Under the pieces are notes generated by a model, which was not told where the DNA came from, searched no databases, and saw nothing but the letters and a program-made list of their open reading frames with translations. Below are positions 34,167 to 46,931 of a stretch of 64,000 nucleotides of DNA, in pieces (the first letter of the stretch is position 1; each line of letters opens with the position of its first letter). The DNA comes from Parietaria judaica. Taxonomy: Eukaryota; Streptophyta; Magnoliopsida; Rosales; Urticaceae. The translations under genes were made by a program, and so were the position numbers. The stretch lies in contig OX940861.1 in NCBI GenBank assembly GCA_954871525.1, positions 38,577,201 through 38,641,200 of the forward strand, read 5' to 3'.

Positions 34167-35501
34167 TCATTAATAGATTTATGTTATTTAAATAAAAATA
34201 TATATTTAGTATATATATGAATGTGTAGAATTAATGCGGCCCAAGTAAATGTGTAAGTTAGGCTTACACGAATTTGCTTGGATTTGGACTTTCCAAATAT
34301 GCGGCATAAGTACCTATATTTAGGTACTAATGGAAAAACTTTTAAATTAATTTGGTTCATTAGATCGGTCAAGTTTGATCTTATCTGTTGGATCATGATA
34401 ATTAATTTGCAAAGCTGAATTCGAAAATGACTTGGTGTCCAAGCATGGATTTCGAAATTGCTTAATTAATTATATCCATTGGATTAGTTTAAGATTTAAT
34501 CTTAACCATTGGATTGGAAATTAATTAATGGTATATATGGAAATGCAAAAATTTGAGTTTAATATGATGGAGGTCGAATTCTATTACTTGGTAATCAAGT
34601 TGGAGAGTTGACTTTGTCCTAAATCAATATTGTCCATTAGATTGGTTATGGAATTAATTCCAGCCATTGGATCAAACTTATTGATTTCGAAATTTCCATA
34701 TACATGCATAGGGAATTCGAATTCTCTTATATAAGGAAGTGATTGGATAATTGATTTATTCATGGTTTCCTTATTTCGTTAAATCCCTAATTAATCCTAA
34801 CCATTGGATCATTGGTAATTCAATCTTGGCCATTGGTTTGGAGTGATTAATTATATTTGCCCATTATAGAATTTGAAATTCATGCATGGAAGCTTTCCTT
34901 ATTGGCTTCTCCATAAGCCTATAAATACAAGGCTCATTCTACACATTTCACACACCTTCCCCAGAGCAAGAATTCTATCTCTTTCTCTCTCTAGAGTCTG
35001 CAAATTTCTTAGTCTCTGATCTCTCTTTTCTGGTTCGGCTTAGTGAGACGTTGTTCTCCGAAAGCTTTAAAAGAACCACCAGTTAAAGTTTTTGCGACGG
35101 AGTGCCGGCGAAGCCCACGCTTCGGTACGAGGAATCCAGGAGAATATCCCGAAAGATCACGGGAGTTTCCTTCAGCATCGGCAAAGCCCTGCCCAGTTCA
35201 GAACACGCAACCGGAATCGTCATCACCTGAGGTACGGCCTTATGCATTGGGTCAATAAATGCAAACCTTTATCTACAGTTTATTTATTTCTTATAGACTA
35301 GATTATTAATAATGAATTTATGAAAAGTTGAATTAGTAATAATTTATCAGATCTTGATTTTGGCTATTATCCGATGTTCAAATAATTGTACGGGTAACAA
35401 GTTTTTCCGCTTTAAATATTTTTTAAATGTTACCCAGACAGTTTGACGACATAAATCGTGATAGTATTATCGGGAAACGTAATGAACTTCCCAACAGATC
35501 T

Positions 35502-36480
35502 TGGTCATTAACTTCGCTATTGTTTTGACACTTGTTCCAACAACTCCTCTGACAGCCTTATCCAGTCCGAATCTGGCAATCAAATCTCCAGCAATAAATG
35601 ACCTTCATAAATACGATAATATCTCCCAACAGCTAAGATATCACGACCAGCTAGGCATATTGACTTTATTTTGATTGCCTTGATCTTCTTAATGATTGAG
35701 CCACATCTTTTGTACATGCCATATATGGAAAGTCTTCCACACCTCTTGTGTTACACATAATAACATAAACGAACACAAATTGCATAATACAATGCAGTGT
35801 TCTTATAAGAACCCCCAAAGTTTGTCATTTTTTATATTTTTTAGTGTTAATTTTAAAAAAAATGCAAGTTTGCCCCCTACCTTTTCACTAAGAAATCAAA
35901 TTAACCCCCCAATGCTGAATTCTGGTTCCGCTGATTTACATTGTTACATAAAAACAAAGAAGGCATGGTCATTCGAAAGGTCTTAAACGGATTTTTTTTA
36001 TTATTTTTTTTTTTTTTTTGGGTGTCTTCTTGAAAAGATGGAAAGTCAACAAACTCTTTAGGTCGTATATAGTTTATAGTTTATACAATAAAAACTAAGT
36101 TACAACTTACAAAGTTCTATGAGTGGTGAAGTAAGAGACTTTTTTTTTTTTAGGGAATAAAGTAAGAGACTTAGCGCCAAAGGTAATGCAGTTCACGATA
36201 TTTTTATGGATACTTTATATTTATAGTGTCATCTAAATTCATTAATCAAAAGCTAACCAAAGACAAATACAATAATTATTCCAATGACCTAATTAGCGTA
36301 AAAGGCTCCACTTAATGTTAAAAACATCACGATTCTTAACAACTTTGATTCTTCAACCATTGTAAAATCCTCTTATATCAACTAACACTGAATATCTCGT
36401 TCTTGTTGATTAATCGAAATATTATGTATAATCTATGTAATAAAGTGCATTCGATATGTACGTAGCTGAATCATAATAAT
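35502..36480. other. Intergenic/retro-derived spacer
   Basis: Continuation of the sequence interrupted by the solo LTR (GATCTTGGTCATTAAC at 35497 resembles GATCTTGGACATTAAC at 29931), then AT-rich DNA with T runs at 36008-36020 and 36140-36151. A direct repeat AAGTAAGAGACTT occurs at about 36129 and 36160. No gene. Confidence 0.4.
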
Positions 36481-36717
36481 AATTTTTATATATATATTAG
36501 AAAAGGAGGAAACACAAAATGACTAGGCACAATGAGATTAAGGTATTGAGAAATCTATTTTTTTTTTTATAGAAAAACTACATGATGATGTGTCACAATG
36601 AATCAAGCAATTGAGAAATCAAATTTTTTTCCATTTGTAAATTTTTTTTTAATAAAAATCTTAAGCATAATAAAGTATCATTTATTTCCGATAACAATAA
36701 CTTTTGCCTCTTCATAG

Positions 36718-38291
36718 CAAGGTTCGACTTTTCGGCGATTTTCGGTCTTACCGGTAGTCATCGGTAAATATTCGGTCATACCAGTTATCGTTTTATGAAG
36801 TTTTCCGTGAAAATCGCAAAAATCGATAATCTTTTTACCAGTAGATTTTTGCTATTTGCAGTGTAAAAATCTGGTACTTTTTGGTCAATAAAAAAAATTA
36901 ATTTTTAGGTATGGTTATACGATTTTCGAGCTTACCAGTGGAAAACCGAGACTTTTCGGTTTTTTCGACAGCCAACGACCAAATATTATACGAAAACTTG
37001 ATTTTCGGACTGGTAAGTTGCCATTTTTTCTACAGATTCTCATATTTTCACTGATTAATCGATTCTTGGCATAAGTTTTTAAAGTTTTGATTTATTCATT
37101 TTTAAACCCAATTTCTTGGATTTTTTTGTAGTTTTTGGTAAATTAATGAGTTATAATGTTAAATCTATATGAATCAATCATTTCTTCTTTGATATATACT
37201 CATTTATACAATTTTTAAGGCATTTTCATGAGTTCAAATATAAAGAGTTAGTTTCATATGAGATTTATGTTTAGAAATGAGTAAAGATTGGAACTTTATC
37301 ATCTTTTGTTTGTTTTTTTTCATTCTCATGAATATTTTTTTGATGAAAACATGTTTTGATGACTTATTTTATAATTATTTTGTTAGATTTAGGTTAAATT
37401 CGGATTATTATGCTTGTTAGGCAAAAGTATATAAAGTTTTGAATTTAGGAATTTACTAGAAATGTACATATTTTGTTATGATTTGTTGATTGTAAAGGGT
37501 TCAAAATATTATAATTACTAAGAAATATGAATGTTTGAGCTTTTGAGCTCTTGAATTTTTAGATTACAATATTTTATTGTGTAAAAAGTCTAGAAAATCA
37601 TATTTTTTAATTTTTGAAGTAATTTATTCAAGTTTTTATGCTTCTATTTCATTAATTATTTATTGAAATATTAATCTGTGATTTTGTTTTTGTTTTTGTT
37701 TTTTTTTTAATATTTGAGCTTGATTGTGATTTTCTCATAATTGCGGCAAAAGTCTTCTACGTTTATCTTTTGTAATTTGTGAGGTAATCTATTCATTTTT
37801 TTTTGTGTTTTCATTGATTAAATATTTTTTGAAATAACAATATGAGATTTTGGTGTAATTTATTTTCATATTTGAGTTTAATTTGGATTTTTTCATAATT
37901 GCGGCAAAAGTCTTCTAAGTTTACTTGATGGAAGTAACTATATGTGTTTGTGTATGATTTTATTTACATATGTTTGTATGATATTATTTTTGATATCATG
38001 ACATGCTATTAGAGATTAGAATAGAGCCAATAAATATAATGGCATGCTATTATTTTTGAAATTTTTTAACACACTATTTTAAAATTGGACAAATATAAGC
38101 TTAAAAATATTTTATAAGTTTTCCGTCGAAAAGTATCGAAAAGTGTCGATAATCCGTCGATAATCATCGAAAAGTGTCGGTAACGATAAGATATAATATT
38201 ATAAGTTTTCCGTCGATTAATCGGTAAGCTATCCATAAATCCATCGAAAACGGCGAGCGATTTATCGGCAAATTCGGTAAGTCGAACCTTG
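36718..38291. mobile_element. hAT element, CAAGGTTCGAC termini
   Basis: 1574 bp with inverted ends CAAGGTTCGACTT / AAGTCGAACCTTG and exact 8-bp duplications CTTCATAG (36710-36717 and 38292-38299). Subterminal regions are packed with TTTTCGG, CGATAAT and TACCGG phrases. The AT-rich core holds two copies of ATTGCGGCAAAAGTCTTCTA (37740 and 37900). There is no transposase reading frame, so it is non-autonomous. Confidence 0.9.
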
Positions 38292-38299
38292 CTTCATAG

Positions 38300-38868
38300 T
38301 ATTCATAAATACTACCAACAATCCAAGCATACAAAAAGTTAAAATAAACAAATGGAAAAACCTCTTCAATTGCATGGGAATAATAAAAAAATTAAAATAA
38401 AAACCGTAAGGAAATCATAACCCTTCAAGTTTCAAGCTTTCTAACATGAAGTGAAATGGATAATGTATTATCATAAAGAAATACACGTTTTGTTTTAAAA
38501 CAATAAATTTACGGTATAGCAAAAGGTCTAACGTTTTGTAAACGCTATAATATCTCTCTATATATAATACCAATATCAAAAGTATATTTCCATTGCTTCT
38601 GTATCTCTCTCTATATAATACCAATATCAAAAGTCTATTTCAATTGCTTCTGTTTTTTTTTTTTTTTTTTTATCGCTTGAATTTTTTTTTTTTTTTATTG
38701 CTCGAATTATTTTCGGTTGTGATGATGCTTTAGAACTTTGTAGGCTTTTCTTTTCGTGTTTAATATTTGCTAATATCTTTGAATTGTTTTCACCCAGCTA
38801 CTAATTATGGAAGCGTCACACTAAAAGGAACAAGCTTCTTCCTCACAACTGTTTCATATAAATATTAA
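38300..38868. other. AT-rich spacer with 52-bp tandem duplication
   Basis: At about 38548-38652 a unit starting TATCTCTCTATATATAATAC and ending TTGCTTCTG occurs twice with minor changes. Long T runs follow (38654-38671 and 38681-38697). No gene. Confidence 0.5.
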
Positions 38869-39449
38869 TAGGGAATTAAACCTCGCTTCGCTCGGTTGCA
38901 AAAAGTATCAATTATTATGAAAATATTAACATCTCTATTACTTAAATGTGTGGGGTAATTAAATCTTACTTGAGCAATTGATGATTTATTTAAAATAATA
39001 CAGTCATCATTTTTTTTGTATTATATTATATTATATTATATATATATATATGTATGTATGAGAATTGGTAACACAAATTGTAGATCCCGAATTAAAGAGT
39101 CGAACGAATTGTAGAGTTATTAAAATAGAAGATGTTGAATTAATAATATGTTTTAGAGGATATACTGTGCGGGAAGAAAACTTCCATATATAAATTCAGA
39201 TGAATAATAAAAAGACATATATCGACATCAAACTCAATTATCCACACTTATTATTTTTATTTTTGAATTATTCCATATGAACATATATATAATATATATA
39301 AGTTTAAAATATATGGATAACAAAATAAGGTCCAAAAAAACTGAAATATAAGAATAAAAAGAATTCATCTAATTTTTTAGTGATTTTTTTTTCAAAACAC
39401 AAAATAAATTATACTAAATATATCTCATCACTACGCGCGTAGTGATGAG

Positions 39450-39489
<40 letters not shown>

Positions 39490-40920
39490 TAATAAAAGTT
39501 ATAAATAAGAGAGTTTAAGAAAAAGAAGAAGGGATAGTAACATTTCATTGCAAGGTTTGGTTATTTTGTAAAAACAAAAATAGCAGGAAAAGGAAACAAA
39601 ATATCAAATAAATCTGTTAAACAAAAAGTCTAAACAACATTTTATCCGTAAAATAGCCGAACGGTTTTGATATGCAAACTCCTACAGAACTTTTTTTCTA
39701 AGCTCCTACAGAACTTGTTCCCAAATGAAATCATAATTTTCTAACTATTGTTATCCTATAAAGAACTTGGAACCACTTACTTAACTGAACAAACTTTTTA
39801 ACTATCTTCAAATACCATTACAAAAGAATATATATACACACACACAAATAAAAGAGTTTACTTAAGGGACAAAACGAAGCTCCGACCCGACACGCATGCA
39901 ATTAAAGCGAGACTGTATATGTTACTTACCTTAAGACTATAATTTAAAAGCATAAATGCAAATAGCAATTGCAAACGCTACCTCGACTAAGCTCATCTCT
40001 ACAACTTTGAAGCTCCTTACGCAAATCTCTTTGATCTTCAAGGGAAACACCATAATCTTCATGATACCTCCATAACAGACTTAAAATAATGAAATTAAAA
40101 TAAAGGACTTAATAAAACAAAGAGATCATTTGAAGAAAAAGAAAAAGAATAATTAAGAACGATCCCTCCAAAAATATATTTCATGAACCACAAGAGATTC
40201 GAAACTATAATCTTCAATGAACGCAGGATTGAGGGAAGAAATCCGTGCAAGAACTTGACAATTTGATTACGAAAAAAAAAACTAAAAGTAAAATAATTCA
40301 ATGAAAATATATTAAAACACAGAATTAAAAATATAGAAAACAAAGAAAAGAACATTATATAGGACAATTGTGTTTGTCTACGAAGAATAATTTTTCTCAT
40401 TTGTTTGCTATATGTAGTCGATGTCTCAATGAACATGATATACAGAATCATTAACTCTTTGATTTAGCTTTTAGCATATGAAGAGGTGCTCAATAAAATT
40501 CCTCAAGATCCGTAACTCTTTTAGTTAAATGGAATGTGGCATTAACTGAAAAATATATATGAAAACATTTATTTATAATATATATAACGTCTATCGTTTA
40601 ACGAAAGAATGGTATAATCACCAAAACTAATGTCATGTCTAATAATTAGTTCTTAATGATTTGAAATATCTAAAGACTACCCATACATATGCTGTTTTCG
40701 TTATTAATGTATACTCAAAATATAATTTGCACATTCAATTATATATATTTTTAAATTGTAAGCAGCAATATTATTTATGTAAAACTAACAACAGTGTAAA
40801 TTGTTATCAGTTATAATCGATAATGGCTATACCTCTAATGAATGTATATATTAGATTCTTGAATCTTTTGTATTTCATATTGCCACATCATCACTAAAAA
40901 ACTGTCTATATATATATAGA
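38869..40920 (-). mobile_element. Degenerate Helitron-like segment (H0a)
   Basis: On the minus strand the right end reads TCTATATATATATAGACAG then GATGATGTGGCA, a conserved Helitron 5' start in this window. The left end has a decayed hairpin CCGAGCGAAGCGAGG, nine bases, then CTATT near 38869. Between them are non-coding AT-rich DNA, a 30-bp palindrome and A35 tract (39422-39487). Ends are inferred by comparison with the better elements to the right. Confidence 0.4.
39422..39487. repeat. 30-bp perfect palindrome and A35 tract
   Basis: 39422-39451 is a perfect 30-bp palindrome whose half is ATCTCATCACTACGC. It is followed almost at once by 35 consecutive A (39453-39487). No loop separates the arms. 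Confidence 0.9.
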
Positions 40921-43728
40921 GAGAGATTTGAAACAAAAGGATGACTAAGAACTATAGTAATAAATAACAAACTATGTTACTGAATTCTAGTACATGAGCA
41001 AACATATCAATACACACACCCATGCTTTATATACGTCGTGTTGAACTTAATTGAGAAGTGAAACTAAAGTTAAAAATCGATTTAATTCATATTATTTTAA
41101 TATAATTATTTTGTGATTATTTAATTATGTAGTAATAGAGAATATGATATGAGTTTTCTATTAGTTTATTTTATTATATAAAATGTCTAAAACCAAAACA
41201 AAAAGGAAACAAAATAAATTAAAAATTACCTTGTGGATCAACAAAGAGAAAACCCAAATAATATCAAGATCATGTGCTTCAAGTAGTCGAAGTGAGCCCT
41301 GCATCATGAAACTATTCCAGTGACATAAGAAAGACAAAATGGGATCATGATTTTATTCAATTATCGGGTATCAGAGAATTTATTATCTATTTTAATTATC
41401 ACTTCATCTCTCGAAAAAAGTATTTGATTAATTTATATAGATAATATCATATATATTATTAGGATATACTGATAAGATGTAACCACTTATAATCAGCGCC
41501 GGCCCTGGATGTAGGCGAGCGAGGCAGCGGCCTAGGGCCCCCGATTCTAAAGGGCCCCATCGCCGCTGGCCACCAGAAACGTAAAGTAAAAGTCGCCGGA
41601 AAATCAAACAGAGCTTCATTCTTCTCTCTGCACTTCGTCTTCTACGGTTCTACTAGCGACTCTCTCTATTCTATTATATTAAATGTTTGTATTTACAAGA
41701 GGTGGGGCCCACAAGTTTACTTATATCTATGTTATTAATACGATAATATTGATTGCTTCAATATAATTACGGGGCCCACCTTTTTACTACCTCTCCAATT
41801 TCATAGCTTTGTATATATATATAATAACGTGATCTAATTTTACATAAAAATAAAATTAAACTTAAAATTTGATTTGAATTTCACACTTTTTACTAAAAAG
41901 AAGGTTTTTTTTTATATATACTTCTATATATAATTATTTAGAAAATATACCTGTTATTTAGAAAATAATTAAAATATACTCTTAAAATGTACTTTTGTTT
42001 CAGTTTTTATTTTTTCAATTATTTTAATTAAAAAAAACTGCAAAATTATCTCTTAATTCATTATTTTAGAAGAAAGATCTCTACCGGCTTTAAAATTTTA
42101 TTTTAGTATACTTGAATAGTTAATATATTATTGATGAAGAATATTTATTAACAATATATGTTTTCTACAAATATAATGGTAGAATGAAAAACATGCATTT
42201 CAAAATAGTGTAGCGGATTAGTGTTTATAATAAATAATGTGCATCTTTATATTTTTTAAGGGGCCCCATTTTTTTTTTCGCCTAGGGCCCCGGCAAAGTC
42301 AGGGCCGGCCCTGCTTATAATATATAAGACAACACATTAAACCAAATAAAAAAAAAAAAGTAAAAAAACAGCCAAACTAACAATATAAATTCAAATAAAG
42401 ACTTCCCGTGAGGATCATCAATTCGACTTAAACTTTACAAAAGCTCAACCCTTGTAAAGAATCGAACGTACATAGAACCTCTTATGATATTTGATACAAA
42501 AAGTGGCCGATTAATATGAAAGACAAACTTTCAAGTGGAAATACAAATATAAATGTCCACATCTAACTGACACATTCACCACAAATATTAGATCATCTCT
42601 TGAAACAAATCACATAAAACGTTGAAGGATGAAGATCCGACGAAATGGTAGATTGTAATAATACCTCATCTCTTCAAGTAAAGACAACTAATTTATTATA
42701 CATGTAATATAATATGAAAGAGGAAATAAAATGAAGACGTAGTACAATAACCTGGTCGGGAAGAGTCCGCGTGTCTGCCGAAGTTATCGATACATCGTCA
42801 TTCACTCTTTCGTCTGAAGCTGATCGTGGCAGCCTTATAAGCATTGACAAAAGTAGTATTGTATAGTATATACCGCCACTTTATACCACTTCCAATATAA
42901 AAAAAAAAAAATCAGACTAAAACAAAAGTATATTGATCAAGAAATTTGAGTTTCGATTATATTTGTAATGCCGCAATACATGAAAGCGAAGACATAATAT
43001 CAAAATCGTAATATAAATCAGAGACACAAAGAGAGTTAGAGATACAAATACATGTCAGGACTGCCGGTTGGATCAACCTACACAATCTCAGTCTTCCATT
43101 TATATTTATACAAATACCTCTCGCAAAATTAAATTATGGCATTGAGGAATGGATTTCAAAAGACTAATCAAATATCATGAATCTTAAGAGACTCAAAACT
43201 ACTCATTAATCGTTAATAAATAAAAAGGATAGCAATAGTAAAAATAATTCATTTTATTAGTTTTCAAACACACGTATAACTTCTTCTTTTTAAGGATTCA
43301 AGTACAATATTATATGGCTTATAATTTGAAGTATAAGAAACCGATCATGGACAATGAATGGAAATAAATACAAACGTTATGTATATGGATGTTTCTTAAA
43401 AATTTTATAGCCTTCTTTGAATTAATGGTTTCTTAAATATAGATAGGAGTAATGGTTTTTCCTTTTATATTACTTTTTATGTGCGGAATGGAATTACAAA
43501 TCTACTCATTAAAAAGGTTTGTAAAATAAAATGGCAGTTTCTCATGAACTAATAACTGCATGGAAATATTTATGAATCTCGGTATCCTTTAAAAGCAAAC
43601 GTGTATTCATGGTGAGATTTCTAAGCAAAAGTTTAACAAAGAAGAGTTGATTTGGAACATGAGGATTCTCAAAATCTAGCTTTTGTGTGTTGCCACATCA
43701 TCAACCAAAGACTCTCCTTTTATATATA
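40921..43728 (-). mobile_element. Helitron-like segment H0, 5' end at 43728
   Basis: On the minus strand the sequence TATATATAAAAGGAGAGTC then GATGATGTGGCA begins immediately after the CTAG of H1 (43732-43729). It resembles the 5' ends of the other Helitrons but lacks the initial TC. Its own 3' hairpin was not found before the next 5' end at 40920. It carries a hAT insertion (41494-42313). No coding. Confidence 0.4.
41494..42313. mobile_element. hAT element, CAGGGCCGGCCCTG termini
   Basis: 820 bp with ends CAGCGCCGGCCCTG / CAGGGCCGGCCCTG and exact 8-bp duplications CTTATAAT (41486-41493 and 42314-42321). Inner ends carry CCTAGGGCCCC; the centre is AT-rich with no transposase. The terminus is shared with the short MITE family at 4.7, 55-56 and 57 kb, so one hAT source may have mobilised both. 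Confidence 0.9.
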
Positions 43729-46700
43729 CTAGTGGAATGCCCGCGCTTTGCGCGGTGAGATAAAAATATCAAATGCATTTAGTTAAAATACTATATAAAT
43801 TTTTTTTTTATCATGTGTAGCAATCATAAGATATATATCTACATCAAATTTTATAATTTTTAAGTAATTCTTTTTTGCATTGATTTTTGATTAGATATGG
43901 GGATATATATATATATATATATATATACGAAGAAAGTTTGAAATAAATAAGCCACAAAATTGTTTATATAAATGTGTGAAATTAAAGTATTTAACGTAAA
44001 ACAATGTCAAAATGTGATAGCATATTTATAATAGAGACCATATAATAATCACCTATATATAAAGAAGAACTCGGTATAGATGAGGTGAAAGAATATAAAA
44101 GACAAAATTTTGAGGATTTTTTTTTTCTTCCAAGAATTTAGCTTTTTTTTTTTTGTAATAAAAAGAAAAGTCAAGAAAAAACCATTTGTGCATAACTTTA
44201 AAACAACAATCGTACATTAACTTTAATTTTAAGTTTTTGTTAAACCTTTTAAGGTATTATAATTACATCACATATTATTTGAGAGTATTTTTCTGCTTTA
44301 TGGATGTGATGATCAACTTCATTATAAAAGTAGTTGCATGAGTTATTTACTTGGTCGATATGAGCTATGCTAAAATGATATGGATCTCGACGACTTTGTT
44401 TAGTTTCCAATTTCCTTATTTATAAAATAAATAAATATATGATAAAATAAATAGATATACGATCAAATTACATAATAATAGTGTAGAACAAAAGAGATAA
44501 GAGTTTTTAAAATAGTTTGTGTATTTCATCTAACAAAAACATGTCTTTATAAGCTAATACATATATAACAAAAATAATTTTAATTTACAAAAATACTAAG
44601 AAATATTTTTAGACATTAAGTAATAAAAATAGAAAGATAATAGTAACTTTATGGAATATAAATCACCAAAGGCCATTAATAATCATATATATTTCCACAT
44701 AGCCATAATAATATTCATTTTTCTAAGGGAAAATTACGGCAAAAATATCCAACCTTTGGTCAACCTGCCTCTCGTGTACCCAACCTTTAAAATTGGCGGC
44801 AAAAATATCCAACGTGCGTTGACTGTGACTTTGGCATGAAAACGTTAATTTTTCCGTTAACATCCGCCATGTGGCCATTAGCGGCAAAAATACCCAACCT
44901 TTTTTTAAAAAATTAATTTTTAATTTTTTTAATTTATATTGCTAACATTTATAATTGCATTAAAGCATACGACAATTATCAGCCTAACATATGGATTGGA
45001 ATTGAAAAGGTGATTAATTAAATCTAATAACATATATAATTATGTTACAATTTATGCACATTTACATTTATATATAACTGCATTAAAGCAAATGACGTTT
45101 ATATGTTTTAGTACAATATAATATATGCATAAGTTGATTATATTGACGATCTTTAGTCTAATGAGGAATATAAACGTCGATGCTTAAATATAAGTTAATC
45201 GCGTAAACGATATCATCTCATTTGGTGCAGTTTATTACTAACTGCTATAATGATATTTGATATAAAATTTATGCTAAGTCAATGAACAAATAGTTGATCA
45301 ACTACCACAAATTATTTTTCTTAGTAATCACAAATAGTACCTGTAGATAAGGGGCGAGGCCACATAAGCCCGACCAAGACCCGTGCCCTCACCTGATTCA
45401 AACCCTTTTTTATACTTAAATATATACATATTAAAATATTACGTAAATGGCGAAGACTTGAGAATTCATACACATACACATACACACATGTACGGAGTGA
45501 AAAGTAGTCAAATGATATGATTATTGTGAAACCAAATAAACATTTTAGCACTTTAGAATACACAACATTTACACAACAATGAATCAATGATATTTCCATA
45601 AAATCAGCTCAAAAATAAAGAAAATGAAGGAAGAAGAAGAAAAAAAAACAAACGAAATGGAAAAATTTGTGGCGGAAACCCGTCACTGGAGAGGCGGTGG
45701 AGGATTCCTTATCAGCAAGATCTAGATCTCAATAGTAGAGCAAATGGTGGAGAGGGAACGATCAAGGAGCACATAAAAAACTGTATTGGTTGTGGCATCT
45801 CCGGTTCCAGTAAATTGCCTCTTCTCTCGAAGGAACAAACAAATTGGAAAACTATATATTGCAAAACCCGTCAATGGAGAAAATTGGGTTGAATGCAATA
45901 AAGAATCAAAGAAGTAATTTGAAGAAACCAAATGGTAGAAACACTAACCTGAAAAACCATAGGGCTTGGAAACAAATAAGCACTATATGAATTTAGCTAT
46001 AAATAGACAAATTTGTAAATGTTAACATTTCCAACGTAAAAATGTTATGAGACTTTTGATATACCTCATTGAATACTTGACATTTAAAATCCAATGTAAA
46101 AAGGTTAAAAAATACTTTTGATATACCCCAATTGAATACTTGACATTTAGTTTTAAGTGGATGCATTTAACTATCATTTTAAAAAATTGTGAATGTAAAT
46201 ATTCCTAACTCAATCGACTTATTGTTTACCTATGTATTAAAAATATTAGAATGAATGAATGTGTCATTAGCCCTCTATTTTTATTGAAGAAAAAAAAAAT
46301 CAAAATTTGTAAAAATAGGAAATCTCAATACCTTGCCATGAGTTTGCATAAAAATTTCTAAATTCTTAAAAACTCTCAATTCTCAATACTTTCACCACAT
46401 AATTAATTAGTTAAAATATATACCATATAAACACACGTACTACACATTGTTTGTTGCTTTTCCGTGGATGTCACTGTTCAAAACAAATCAAATGCATTAG
46501 AAGGTAGAAAAAAATTCATGAAAAATAAAGAAACAATAAAGTACAAAATAAGAACAATAATAGGGATGAGAAAATGAGAAAAGTGAGTACCAAAATAATA
46601 ATTCAAAAACCTCTATTTATAGGTTAGTATAAACAAAATGAAAAGCCATGGATTTAATTAGTTTAATTACATAAATATAGTTAAATGAATTTAGACATTA

Positions 46701-46931
46701 TGAATGGATAATCAAAAATCTATATTCATTTAAATAGAAAATACCAAAGGTCATCCAATAAATAAAACAAATAATAAAAATAAATAAAAATTCTATAAAA
46801 AAATAGAATTCCCAATGCTTTGATCTCATGATGCTAGATTCTCAACTCTCTTTTGTAGTTACTTATTTTTTTAATGCCTTCACCACATCTTGCCAACTCA
46901 CTTGTGAGTTCCTCCTTTTATAATATATAGA
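43729..46931 (-). mobile_element. Non-autonomous Helitron H1
   Basis: On the minus strand it starts TCTATATATTATAAAAGGAG (46931) and ends with hairpin CCGCGCAAAGCGCGG (43755-43741), eight bases, then CTAG (43732-43729) followed by T. This is the standard Helitron 3' arrangement. 3203 bp, no RepHel coding. The interior holds a half long-TIR MITE (44731-44920), GC-richer leader-like stretches near 45650-45840 and a duplicated phrase CTTTTGATATACC...GAATACTTGACATTTA (46053 and 46112). Its 5' end abuts the 3' CTAG of H2 with no intervening base. Confidence 0.68.
44731..44920 (+). mobile_element. Single terminus of the long-TIR MITE family
   Basis: AAATTACGGCAAAAATATCC followed by GTGTACCCAACCTTTAAAA, TTTGGCATGAAAACG and CCGCCATGTGGCC. 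It matches the left arm of the element at 25456. The opposite arm is missing, so the copy is truncated. Confidence 0.6.

Larger units (their letters stand above)
29960..35496. mobile_element. Solo LTR split by nested insertions
   Basis: Starts TGTTGGACATGTG at 29960 and ends CTTCCCAACA at 35496, with GATCA (29955-29959) and GATCT (35497-35501) as a target duplication with one mismatch. A TATA box CTATAAATACAAGG near 34919 and a CT-rich leader (34970-35030) indicate plus-sense transcription. Subtracting the nested LTR (31293-34166) leaves about 2.66 kb. No polyprotein is present. Phrases such as TTGGAGTTGAGTCACTAG-like text near 30380-30400 resemble plant LTR elements, but the superfamily is not settled. 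Confidence 0.6.
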
